A DNA stretch of 64,000 bases from Alphaproteobacteria bacterium. GTDB taxonomy: Bacteria > Pseudomonadota > Alphaproteobacteria > Rickettsiales > JADKJE01. Under the pieces are notes generated by a model, which worked only from the letters and a program-made list of their open reading frames with translations, was not told where the DNA came from and did no database searches. Below are positions 27,062 through 35,361 of this stretch, one piece after another (position 1 is the first letter of the stretch; every line of letters starts with the position of its first letter). A program made the position numbers and the translations under genes. Location: positions 682,001 to 746,000 of the forward strand of contig JADKJE010000001.1 of NCBI GenBank assembly GCA_016722515.1. Reading direction: 5' to 3'.

Positions 27062-27661
27062 CTATTGATCAAGACCTTTTTCGCCTTTATCCATAAATTT
27101 TATTGTTCGCAATATAATGACCTGCTGATGTTGGTCAAACCACTCGTAAGCGTCTAATAACCGAAATCTTGGCTTAGAGGTAGGCAAATCCAGTGCATAA
27201 ACCGTGTTAACGTCTGTGGGTGAAAGAAGCAATATATTCCCCTTTGCCAAGGTGCCCAAGGTTTGCAACCTCATGCTTGAATGACTTTCCTTACCATGCA
27301 ACTCAAGCCATCTGGCACTCTGGACCCCGACAATATTATTATGTAGATCCTTCTTTATTTCGTCGGTTGAATCTCTGCGGCGCAGTGGATTTAAGACAAG
27401 CTCCGCGCATTCGTTCATTTTTCCTAAAAAAACCACTACGCTCTGCGATGATGAATCGGTAACATGCAGCGTGCGAAACAATGTGTAAAGCTGACTTGCT
27501 GCATATGCGTGCTTAATACTGTTGATTGCCGCATGCGCAAGATTTTTTCTAACCGTTTCTGCCTTTGCCTGAGATTCAAACCAGAGATTACCGCAATAAG
27601 CAGTTACAGTCACTAAGGCCATAAGCAAACAGCCAATCAGAATGTATTTTTTCACCTTCAT
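27062..27661 (-). CDS. Unknown protein with N-terminal membrane anchor
   Basis: 199 residues. A basic start (MKVKKY) is followed by a hydrophobic segment ILIGCLLMALVTVTAYC, then a mixed soluble domain that is probably periplasmic. It could be an anchor or an uncleaved signal; the Cys at about residue 23 lacks a good lipobox. I do not recognise the family. It stands alone upstream of a 270-base gap. Confidence 0.6.
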   Translation of the reverse strand: MKVKKYILIGCLLMALVTVTAYCGNLWFESQAKAETVRKNLAHAAINSIKHAYAASQLYTLFRTLHVTDSSSQSVVVFLGKMNECAELVLNPLRRRDSTDEIKKDLHNNIVGVQSARWLELHGKESHSSMRLQTLGTLAKGNILLLSPTDVNTVYALDLPTSKPRFRLLDAYEWFDQHQQVIILRTIKFMDKGEKGLDQ

Positions 27662-27898
27662 AGCCGCTCATTATAGCGGATAACCCAGGCCAGGTAAAAC
27701 GTAAACTATCTATAATTCGGCGTTTCTTGGAGAGCAAAGCAATCAACATAAGCGTTTTACACGTTCATTAAAGACTCCTTTACGAAAAAAATATGCTCCG
27801 TGGCATTATACAAATCGCATCCTTACGAACAAAGTAATATCATCCATAATAGAGCGGTGATTATAAGTACATTTTAATCATCCTCACAAACACACAAG

Positions 27899-27920
27899 TA
27901 TAGAATTTATATATTCTATA
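27899..27920. promoter_or_regulatory. Palindrome upstream of small stress-type gene group
   Basis: TATAGAAT (27899-27906) and ATTCTATA (27913-27920) are perfect inverted repeats with a six-base spacer, ending seven bases before the GGGAGG ribosome-binding site of the next gene. It could be an operator overlapping a -10 region (TATAAA follows); no regulator is known. Confidence 0.45.
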
Positions 27921-27934
27921 AAAGGGAGGTTATT

Positions 27935-28012
27935 ATGGGACGCGGATTATTACTTTGGTTATTAGGTGTACCTATTCCTATCATCATTTTACTCGCTATA
28001 TTTTGGCATTAA
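27935..28012 (+). CDS. 25-residue hydrophobic membrane peptide
   Basis: The frame encodes MGRGLLLWLLGVPIPIIIL followed by LAIFWH and a TAA. A strong GGGAGG precedes the ATG. Very short proteins of this form (MGRG, LLLWLLGxPIPIIILL) are recurrent in proteobacterial genomes and are probably single-span membrane peptides; their function is unknown to me. It lies just upstream of the 297-residue membrane protein and the hemerythrin on the same strand. Confidence 0.75.
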   Translation: MGRGLLLWLLGVPIPIIILLAIFWH

Positions 28013-28048
28013 ACAACTAATTGATTACCTATTCATAAGGAGTTTGTT

Positions 28049-28942
28049 ATGAAAACAACATCCAATACACATACAGAATTTGTCGGCACCGGCAAAGGCA
28101 TCTGTGGCGCATCTACTTCGGTCGCATGGTCGGCCGTTTTCGCAGGAGCGTTTACCGCTGCTGCAGTTTCACTTACGCTTCTCTTTCTAGGCTCTGCTTT
28201 AGGATTAGCTGCTGTGTCCCCTTGGGCACATGTAGGTATATCGGCAACAACATTTACGGTTAGCACGATCCTATGGCTTATCATCATGCAATGTATTTCT
28301 TCCGGCTTAGGTGGCTACCTGACTGGTCGTTTGCGTTGCAAAGTGGTCAATCTTCATACAGATGAAGTCTATTTTCGTGATACCGCTCATGGCTTTCTAT
28401 CATGGTCGTTAGCTACTGTTATTTCTGCTGGCTTTCTGGGGTCTGCAATTTCTTCCGTCATTGGGGGCGGCGCAACCGCTGTAACCGCTATCTCTGCAGG
28501 TACTGCAGCAGGGGCCGGTTATGCACAAACGCAAAAATCAACCAATGGCAATTTTAATATGATAAATGAGTCAACCAATTATATTATCGATAGTTTATTT
28601 CGCACCGATCATGTGAACCCCTTAGATTCTGATTCACGTATTGAAGCGATTCGAATCCTTATCGTTGGTATGAAAAATGGAACTATCTCCATTGAGGACA
28701 AAGATTATCTAACACAAATCGTCGAATCCCACACCAAACTTAACGAGGCTGACGCGTCTAAAAGAGTCGATGATGTAATTGCCCAACTTAATTCAGCAAA
28801 ACTACAAGCAAAACAAGAGGCTGATGCAGCACGTAAAACCGCTATGCACACGGCTCTATACGTCTTTTTGTCAACGTTATCCGCTGCATTTATTGCGAGT
28901 TCTGCTGCTGCCTTGGGTGGAAAACATCGGGATCAATTTTAG
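28049..28942 (+). CDS. Multi-span membrane protein of unknown function
   Basis: 297 residues. About five hydrophobic segments are seen: residues 25-55, 65-90, 115-140, 140-155 (Gly/Ala rich) and the C-terminal 270-290. Between them is a charged, helical region of about 100 residues (160-265) with Ala/Lys/Asp-rich sequence. AAGGAG precedes the ATG. I do not recognise a named family. Its position between the 25-residue peptide and a hemerythrin, with similar spacing and strong ribosome-binding sites, suggests an envelope or oxidative stress group. Confidence 0.65.
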   Translation: MKTTSNTHTEFVGTGKGICGASTSVAWSAVFAGAFTAAAVSLTLLFLGSALGLAAVSPWAHVGISATTFTVSTILWLIIMQCISSGLGGYLTGRLRCKVVNLHTDEVYFRDTAHGFLSWSLATVISAGFLGSAISSVIGGGATAVTAISAGTAAGAGYAQTQKSTNGNFNMINESTNYIIDSLFRTDHVNPLDSDSRIEAIRILIVGMKNGTISIEDKDYLTQIVESHTKLNEADASKRVDDVIAQLNSAKLQAKQEADAARKTAMHTALYVFLSTLSAAFIASSAAALGGKHRDQF

Positions 28943-28984
28943 TCGAATTGCCGACAAGTCAAATCATTTGAATAAGGAGTCACT

Positions 28985-29617
28985 ATGTTAGATTTTTTTA
29001 CAGAAGACCATAAAAATGCAATCAGCATTCTCAAAGACGATCACAAAAAAGTAAAGCGCCTATTCGATAAATTCGATGATACAGATAACAAATTAGAAAA
29101 AAGGAAGATAATCGCGCAGGCTATTAAGGAATTAAAAATCCATGCAGCCATCGAAGAAGAAATCTTTTATCCAACTGTCCGTAATGCCATTGACAAAAAA
29201 ATCATGACTGAAGCGGATGAAGAACATCACGTTGCCAAAATACTTATTGCTGAACTGGAAGATATGAAAAGCAATGAAACTCACTTTGAGGCTAAATTCA
29301 TCGTACTGGCAGAAAATGTAAGACACCATATTAAAGAAGAAGAAAGGGATATGCTTCCCAAAGCAAGCCACTTAAACATTAATATGAAAGCGTTAGGCTT
29401 ACAAATGCTAGCCCGCAAACAGGAATTAACCCAAACAGGTGTTGACCGTTTTTCAGAGGAAACATTTATCTCTTCGAATAAAGGCAACATAGACTCCCCT
29501 GCGCAGGCAGCAAAAAAGAATAAACCCTCCGCAGTAACCAAGGCTAAAAATCAACTGAGCCTACTATCAAGCCTGGAAAACCTGCTAAAACAGCCAAATC
29601 AACTCAAACTAAAATGA
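28985..29617 (+). CDS. Hemerythrin HHE-domain protein
   Basis: 210 residues. The first 130 form a hemerythrin-like four-helix bundle with the expected metal ligands: DDHKKVKRLF, KIHAAIEEEIFYP, EEHHVAKILIAELE and VRHHIKEEERDMLP. Such proteins bind a di-iron centre and handle oxygen, nitric oxide or iron in the cytoplasm. The C-terminal 70 residues are Lys/Ser/Gln-rich and unstructured-looking. AAGGAG lies just before the ATG. It is the last gene of the small group that begins at 27935. Confidence 0.85.
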   Translation: MLDFFTEDHKNAISILKDDHKKVKRLFDKFDDTDNKLEKRKIIAQAIKELKIHAAIEEEIFYPTVRNAIDKKIMTEADEEHHVAKILIAELEDMKSNETHFEAKFIVLAENVRHHIKEEERDMLPKASHLNINMKALGLQMLARKQELTQTGVDRFSEETFISSNKGNIDSPAQAAKKNKPSAVTKAKNQLSLLSSLENLLKQPNQLKLK

Positions 29618-29704
29618 TGCGCACCGTAAAACACAAGACACATGCCCTGGTATAACTGGAGCAGAATTCCCCTTCTCCATAGACTCTCAATAAAGGAGCG
29701 CTTT

Positions 29705-30063
29705 ATGTCTAGTCCTATCAATCAAGATCTCAAGTTTCAAAACAATAATCAGCCTGAAAAACAAATAGCTGAGCACACTTCCTTAAACAACCCTTATCTC
29801 ACTGAAAACCAACGTCGTGCATGCATCATCGCCGATAACACAAGAGTCAGGACATCGTACTTGATTGTTTCACTGGATCAGGATCGCCCCTCATTGCAGC
29901 AGCGAAAACAGGACGCTCTGCACAACTCATGGAACTTGATCCAAAATACTGTGATGTGATCGTTCGCCGATGGCCGGAATTCACGGGCAGAGAGTCAATT
30001 CATGAAGAAGAAAAACCGACATTCGCTAACTTACATACAAAAATGCGCCAATCTCCCATTTAA
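29705..30063 (+). pseudogene. Chimeric remnant ending in a DNA methyltransferase C-terminus
   Basis: From the ATG at 29705 (AAAGGAG upstream) a frame encodes an unrecognised 50-residue start (MSSPINQDLKF...). From about 29848 the adjacent frame reads QDIVLDCFTGSGSPLIAA, then KTGRSAQLMELDPKYCDVIV and RRWPEFTGRE, up to a TAA at 30061-30063. That is the C-terminal AdoMet-binding part (motif I FxGSG) of a beta-type DNA adenine/cytosine-N4 methyltransferase, as found in prophage and ParB-linked enzymes. The catalytic DPPY part is missing, so it cannot be active. It marks the left edge of a stretch of broken genes. Confidence 0.7.
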
Positions 30064-30264
30064 CTTTCGGTTGAAAATAATCCCTTGTTTCCAACTTTAT
30101 ACCATGGTATACAATTTCCCCTCTGGGAAATAGCTATTAATTCGCATTCGTTGCGTATGAGAAAATTGGGACAAGAATTGCTAATAATATTACATCATTC
30201 TCTTGTACCGCTGCTGTCTGCGCTATTGGTTCTGCAGCCGATGTTAGCACCCATCGTCTAGTCT

Positions 30265-31542
30265 CTATCAAGGCAAAAGTGGCGGTGGCGGTTTTATGGG
30301 TGGCTCGTCTATCCGTGCAGAAAGGGCTTGACCAATAAGCCTTCCGTTTTAACGGCAGGCCACAGCATCAACGCGACAGCGGGCGATAGCATGTTTATTC
30401 AAAGCAGTAACCTGACAGCTTCCGATGCCATTAACCTCAGCGCCCATACATTGTTATTTGGTGCGGCCAAAGATGTGGATTACTTAAGCATCCAGTCCAC
30501 CAAAGATAACGGCATTATGACCACCATGGTGAATCAAGGCCATCATATTGAGACGGTTAAGCAAACCAAACTGCAAGCCAATGCGGTGAACCTCAATGCC
30601 ACGTCGTTTGCGGTCCAATATGAAGGCCAGGAGGGAGAAAATCTCAGCCAACCATTGACCGTCTCAAACAACAACACGGCTTGGAATGGCTGGGACAACT
30701 CCAACAACAAACGAACGTAGGCTGGGAAAAGGTCGATCCTGTGTATCAGGAATGGTACCACAAAACCACCGGCTTTCAGCACCTGCTGCGGCTGTCAATG
30801 CCATTGCTGCAGCCGCAGCAACAGGTGGCTGGGCGCTCCCATAGTCGGTGCAGCAGAAGGATCGGTATCAGCCTTTATGGCCAATGCTGCGTTCAGGCCA
30901 TTGGTCACACAAGCAAGCATTGCGTTGGTCAACAATCAAGGCAATATCCTGTGCACTGGAAGACATGGGATCGTCAGCTAATTTAAAACACCTGGCAATC
31001 AGTGTGGTGGGAGTGCTGGTGTCAGTGCGGGTATTGACAACGCATTCAATTTTAATATTGCAGCAGGAACCTCAAGCGTTGCCCAAAAGGCTGGTTATAA
31101 TCTACCAACGCTGTAGTCAGTAATACGGTTGGCAACATAGTGAATGGGGATGGTTTGTTTAACGGTCTCGATCATTCGATTCTGGTCGCTTGGCAAACAC
31201 AGCGGGACAAGAGGCAACGGAATATGTAGGTGGGTTGTATCACCAAGATATGATAGACCCATTGACACATATAGTAGCGCATGGGATTATTGGTTGTGGA
31301 ACCGGGCATTATCCGGTAATTGTGGAGCGGGCGCATTTGGAGCAGTTGTGAGTGAGGGTACAGGAGAATTGGCCTTTGGTGCCGGCATGAGTCAAACAGG
31401 TAGTGCAATGTTAGGACAATCTTTAGCGGTAGGAGCTGCATTTGGCCTGGGCATGGGGGCCGGAGCTATTCAAACGGTCAACACGACGGCTGCGCAGGCG
31501 ATTAATTATAATTATTTGTTACCGGATGAGAAGGTGATTTAA
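30265..31542 (+). pseudogene. Frameshifted C-terminal part of a FhaB/CdiA-like two-partner-secreted exoprotein
   Basis: Several frames together spell the end of a filamentous haemagglutinin-type protein. They show a SGGGGFMGGSS stretch, TAGHSINATAGDSMFIQSSN and NLSAHTLLFGAAKD (haemagglutinin-repeat style), and then NVGWEKVDPVYQEWYHKTTG. Next come VTQASIALVNNQGNI and CALEDMGSSANLKHLAISVV, which are like the DUF637 region of haemagglutinins. The last part has LTHIVAHGIIGCGTGA and FGAVVSEGTGELAF, the pretoxin region. I count at least five frame changes, so it is a pseudogene. The long N-terminal part and a TpsB transporter are absent from the window. Toxin modules follow immediately. Confidence 0.75.
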
Positions 31543-32127
31543 TCAATAAATTAAAAGCTTGTGGCGATAATGATGCGTGCAAAGATAAGGTTCAGGAGAG
31601 TTAATAAAAATTAGTGATGCAAGGGATGTGGAGTATGATAAGCAATATAAGATTTGTCAAGAAACTGGGAATTGTACAGAATTTTTGAAGATCCACTATG
31701 ATTTACGTTTGGCGCTCACCCAGAAGGGAAATGAATATTTCCTAACACATAAAGGTGAGTTTGAACCACTGGATGAGTATGAATCTGTGTTCCATAATTT
31801 TGTTGTGGATCCAGTAACAGTAAAGGCATCGATGGCCAATTAGGAAATAATGTAAAATATATTGATCCAATACATGGATATGAAGTTGTTCTTGATACCA
31901 AAGGACACATAATCACCGATCCACTTAATGAAGGAACATATAATTTTTATAATCCAGGACTTCCTTGGTTTGGAGGAAATTCTTTGATTGAAAATCCATT
32001 ATCTCATAATCATTTCGATGTGACTCCATATTACCAATTTGGAAATGCTGTTAATGACCCTACAACTCAAAATCAAAGAAATGATCAAAAATGGATGTCA
32101 CCATTAGTAATTATGGGTATAAAATGA
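31543..32127 (+). pseudogene. Toxin C-terminal module 1 (broken by two frameshifts)
   Basis: The stretch reads LINKLKACGDNDACKDKVQE, then (shifted) ISDARDVEYDKQYKICQETG, EFLKIHYDLRL and YESVFHNFVVDPV. After a further shift it reads KYIDPIHGYEVVLDTKGHI, TDPLNEGTYNFYNPG and YYQFGNAVNDPTTQNQ. Domains with this KYxxPxGxxEVVxD...ITDPxNxGTYNFxxP...PYYxxGNxxNDPT form occur at the C-terminus of polymorphic toxins. The stop at 32125-32127 overlaps the ATG of the next ORF (ATGA). Part of its sequence is repeated at 32440-32863 and 33161-33280. Confidence 0.65.
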
Positions 32128-32402
32128 AAAATATAGGTAGATTATTTATACAGTTGAGCTTATTTGTGTTTTCAACTCTTTTTGGATCATATTTCTTGTT
32201 CCGTATATCCGAATATATTGCAAGGAAATTCTTTAATTCATTTGATATCATAAATGCATTTTTCATTTATTTTTCCATCATAACATTGCTGTCGTTTTAT
32301 ATATTAACTGTTTATAAAAGAATGAAGATAAAAATTTTATTTTGTTATATTGGCTTCCTAATACTAGGGTGTGGATATGTTTATTTATTTATGATTCAAT
32401 AA
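32124..32402 (+). CDS. Small membrane protein, candidate immunity protein
   Basis: 92 residues with about three hydrophobic segments (LFIQLSLFVFSTLFGSYFLF, DIINAFFIYFSIITLLSFYI, ILFCYIGFLILGCGYVYLF). The ATG at 32124 overlaps the stop of toxin module 1 as ATGA, the arrangement typical of toxin-immunity pairs. Small polytopic proteins commonly serve as immunity to membrane-acting or peptidoglycan-acting toxins. No family is recognised, so the role is inferred from position. Confidence 0.5.
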   Translation: MKNIGRLFIQLSLFVFSTLFGSYFLFRISEYIARKFFNSFDIINAFFIYFSIITLLSFYILTVYKRMKIKILFCYIGFLILGCGYVYLFMIQ

Positions 32403-32439
32403 AATGGCTCATGCCAGACAAGATATACCTTAATTCTTA

Positions 32440-32863
32440 AAAATTCATTATGATTTAAGGAAAAAAACAAATGAAGAAGGGGGTGAATATTTTCTACCAT
32501 AAAAATGAATTCAAATTATTAAGTGCGTCTGAAAGTGTATTTCATAATTTTCTTATTACTCCCTTAGGCCAGGTAATGGAAGGAGAATTAGATAGTAATA
32601 TGAAGTATATCCACCCAATCTTAGGATATGAAGTGGTAATTGATACTCAGGAAATATAGTGAATGACCCTATAAATGAAGGAAGCTATAATTTTATAACC
32701 CAGGTCTGTTTGGAAATTTCTTGTTAACCAGCAGTGTAAATCATTTTAATTATGATATGTTACCTTATTTTAATTTTGTAATAATCGTGATGATACAACA
32801 ACAACGGGGCAGAGGATGAGACAGAACATACAAATTATCCAGCCTATATCAGGTAGCATATGA
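32440..32863 (+). pseudogene. Toxin C-terminal module 2 (homologous to module 1, broken)
   Basis: Pieces in different frames parallel module 1 in the same order: KIHYDLRKKTNEEGGEYFL, then ESVFHNFLITPLGQVMEGEL, KYIHPILGYEVVIDTQ, IVNDPINEGSYNF, HFNYDMLPYFNF and ending IIQPISGSI. The terminal TGA at 32861-32863 overlaps an ATG at 32860, again ATGA. Several frameshifts make it inactive. Confidence 0.65.
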
Positions 32864-33037
32864 GAACAGTATATATATTATTATTTTGCATAGTTCTAGC
32901 ATTTTTTCTTGATTCCAATTCCTATTCTTATGTTTACTATGATTATGTCCGTCGTTATTAAATGGCCAGCGTTTGGCATTGGATCCATAATGACAATATA
33001 TTATTTGCTTGTATCAATATCTCTGTTTTTTGTTTAA
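32860..33037 (+). pseudogene. Broken small membrane ORF, second candidate immunity gene
   Basis: The ATG at 32860 overlaps the stop of toxin module 2. The first frame encodes MRTVYILLFCIVLAFFLDSN and stops at 32959-32961. A shifted frame continues hydrophobically (IGSIMTIYYLLVSISLFFV) to a stop at 33035-33037. The reading is that a polytopic immunity-type protein has suffered one frameshift. It is not obviously similar in sequence to the one at 32124. Confidence 0.45.
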
Positions 33038-33160
33038 TATTTTCTCATAAAATAAAAAATAAATATATTGTTTTTTTCTATATGTGACAAATATTTATCT
33101 CTTAATTGGAGGGTTTCTATCGTTCTTGATTTTTACTTCTCAGTAGTCTTCTAAATATTT

Positions 33161-33280
33161 TTAGATCCGGTGCAATGCATATTTAGCGTAGACGGTTATA
33201 CTAAGTGGATTGAGCCGGATCTAGGCTATGAGGTGGTCTTAGATGCAAGCCATAATATTGTGACAAACAATTTAAATGAA
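33161..33280 (+). pseudogene. Toxin C-terminal module 3 fragment
   Basis: The frame reads LDPVQCIFSVDGYTKWIEPD and then LGYEVVLDASHNIVTNNLNE. This parallels DPV...KYIDPIHGYEVVLDTKGHIITDPLNE of module 1. Homology stops after LNE, so only the middle of the domain remains, and the sequence up to 33401 holds nothing I recognise. It is the third copy of the domain within 1.7 kb. Confidence 0.6.
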
Positions 33281-33401
33281 TTGCTATTTCTGGCTTTGTG
33301 GCCATGTAAAGTCGAACCTTTATCCTTTTGTTTGTTTCTTCATTATCAGTTTTTCCTGTTGCGCTGTTATATACAGCTATTGATGAAACTGACACAGTTA
33401 T

Positions 33402-34601
33402 TTAAACACTGCCGGCTGTGGTTTGCTTTTGTAACAGAAAATCATAGAGGCGAAAAAGGAACGGATTAATCACAATCGAAAGCATCGCTCCAGCAATAAT
33501 AAGATTATATAAACTCTGGGTCAGCAACCCATTGGTTAGAGCAAGTCCACCTAGTATGAATGAAAATTCTCCTATCTGAGCCAAACCGATCGCTACCGTA
33601 AAACCGACTGTATAAGGTTGCTTGAACAAACGGGCGATAAGGAGCGCAAAGAAACCTTTTCCAATAATGATAATCATAAGCGTTACCAATACTGCGACTT
33701 GCTGATTCATAAGTGTAACTGGTTCAAACAGCATGCCTACAGAAACAAAGAATAATACCGAAAACGCATCACGCATGGGCAATGAATTTTTCGCTGATTT
33801 ACGGCCAATTTCACTCTCACCTAATACCATACCAGCCAAAAATGCCCCAAGGGCCAGCGAAGCGCCAAACACAAGATAAGCAATAGAAGAAAATCCAAGA
33901 GCAATGGCCAATGTACCAAGCGTACTAAGTTCAGATGAATGTATTTTAGCAATCGCACACAATAACCATGGCAAGAACCGGCGTCCAACGATCAGCATAA
34001 AAGCAAAAAACGCCCCAATTTTAAGCATCACCACCAGTATCGTAGAAAAAATAATGGGAAGACTAAGTGATTGCTCGCTGTGCATCATATGGGCAATCAC
34101 TGGAAGCATCACCAACGCAACTACCATGATAATATCTTCGACAACCAACCATCCAATTGCGATTTTCCCACCATCGCTTTTGAGCATTTTTCGTTGCTCC
34201 AACGTGCGTAGCAGCACTATCGTACTGGCAACAGAAAGCGAAAAACCAAAAACAACGCCTTGAGCAATACTATACCCCATCAAGCTAACCGCCCATGTGC
34301 CCATAAGTGTCGCAGATAGCATTTGCACCATAGCTCCAGGCAAAGCAATTTTTCGAACATTTAATAGATCACGAAACGAAAAATGCAGGCCCACACCGAA
34401 CATGAGCAATATAATCCCTATCTCTGCCAGTTGCTGAGCCAGTGATACATTCGCAACAAAGCCCGGAGTATGTGGACCAATGGCCACGCCTGCTAACAAA
34501 TACCCAAATATAGCAGGTAACCGAAGCTTCTTCGCCACCATGCCAAAAATAAAGGCAGTGACAATACTGGCAATGATGGTGTTAATAAGCGCGTGTTCCA
34601 T
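33402..34601 (-). CDS. Kef-type (CPA2) cation:proton antiporter, membrane domain only
   Basis: 399 residues, about twelve hydrophobic segments. CPA2 features are LRLPAIFGYLLAGVAIGPHT near the N-terminus, IGIILLMFGVGLHFS, SVASTIVLLRTLEQR, LGAFLAGMVLGES and VLFFVSVGMLF. KefB/KefC/YbaL proteins usually continue into a cytoplasmic RCK/TrkA-N nucleotide-binding domain. Here the protein ends shortly after the last membrane helix (FRLYDFLLQKQTTAGSV). Either it is a natural short form or the 3' end was lost where the broken toxin region abuts it. The ATG at 34601 gives a typical CPA2 start. Confidence 0.83.
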   Translation of the reverse strand: MEHALINTIIASIVTAFIFGMVAKKLRLPAIFGYLLAGVAIGPHTPGFVANVSLAQQLAEIGIILLMFGVGLHFSFRDLLNVRKIALPGAMVQMLSATLMGTWAVSLMGYSIAQGVVFGFSLSVASTIVLLRTLEQRKMLKSDGGKIAIGWLVVEDIIMVVALVMLPVIAHMMHSEQSLSLPIIFSTILVVMLKIGAFFAFMLIVGRRFLPWLLCAIAKIHSSELSTLGTLAIALGFSSIAYLVFGASLALGAFLAGMVLGESEIGRKSAKNSLPMRDAFSVLFFVSVGMLFEPVTLMNQQVAVLVTLMIIIIGKGFFALLIARLFKQPYTVGFTVAIGLAQIGEFSFILGGLALTNGLLTQSLYNLIIAGAMLSIVINPFLFRLYDFLLQKQTTAGSV

Positions 34602-34821
34602 ATTTTTAATATAGGGGTATATGGCAAATACACAAGGATCGATGGTGATATTATAGGTCTATTGCATCAATGTGCTACTGAGACATTTGTACGAAAACAA
34701 TTTAGTGAGTAGCTCGCTTCAACAGTCCGTCTTCAACCTTTGGGAGCAAGACAGGGTTCACCCCCAACGAACTTACCAGGGGCTTCTGGCTGCGCCAGGC
34801 GAAGCTCGTAACAGCGAAGCC

Positions 34822-34909
34822 TGGTGCCCTCGGGCGGACTTGAACCGCCACGGCGTTTAAAAGCCCACAGATTTTAAGTCTGTTATGTCTACCATTCCAT
34901 CACGAGGGC
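34822..34909 (-). tRNA. tRNA-Leu (anticodon TAA)
   Basis: Read on the minus strand, GCCCTCG pairs with CGAGGGC to form the acceptor stem, followed by A and an encoded CCA. The anticodon loop CTTAAAA within ACAGA/TCTGT gives TAA. A variable arm (GGGCTTTTAAACGCC region) and a T arm with GGTTCAAGTCC are present; 88 bases with CCA suits a class II tRNA-Leu. A palindromic stretch (CTGGC-TGC-GCCAG at 34786-34798 and nearby repeats) lies directly beyond its 3' end. Confidence 0.93.
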
Positions 34910-35028
34910 GTAACAAGAATAGGCGGCTAATTTAACGCTATCTTGGCTATTTCGCAAGTCAAAATTGAGACCTTGCACTAAGGTTTTAAAGAAGCCATAC
35001 TAGAAGCACCTGGTTTAAGGATATTTTT

Positions 35029-35361
35029 ATGCTCTCTGCCTCCCTTACCCATAAGCTCAAATTTAACGAACAAGGCCTGATTCCAGTAGTGGTTCAGGAT
35101 GCAACGACCCTGCAGGTATTGATGCATGCCTGGATGAATGCGGATACCCTGGCAGAAACACTGCGTAGCAAACGTATGTGTTACTGGTCGCGCTCACGCC
35201 AGGCTTTTTGGCGAAAGGGGGATACCTCCGGCCATTCTCAGACCTTGGTCTTACTGTCTGTTGATTGCGATGGGGATACGCTGCTGGCTTTAGTGAACCA
35301 AACGGGACCCGCCTGTCATACGGGAGCAATTTCCTGTTTCTTTGAGGAAATTACCCTGTGA
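35029..35361 (+). CDS. hisI: Phosphoribosyl-AMP cyclohydrolase HisI
   Basis: Third step of histidine biosynthesis, a zinc enzyme of the cytoplasm. The 110-residue protein has the signatures SRSRQAFWRKGDTSGHSQ, DCDGDTLLALV and QTGPACHTG, where Asp and Cys residues bind metal. It is monofunctional, without the HisE domain. Its TGA overlaps the ATG of the next gene (ATGA at 35358). No other his gene is seen in the window. Confidence 0.94.
   Translation: MLSASLTHKLKFNEQGLIPVVVQDATTLQVLMHAWMNADTLAETLRSKRMCYWSRSRQAFWRKGDTSGHSQTLVLLSVDCDGDTLLALVNQTGPACHTGAISCFFEEITL

Noticed and set aside
34672..34860. Small plus-strand ORF next to the tRNA
   Set aside because: Its end lies inside the antisense of tRNA-Leu and it has no ribosome-binding site.
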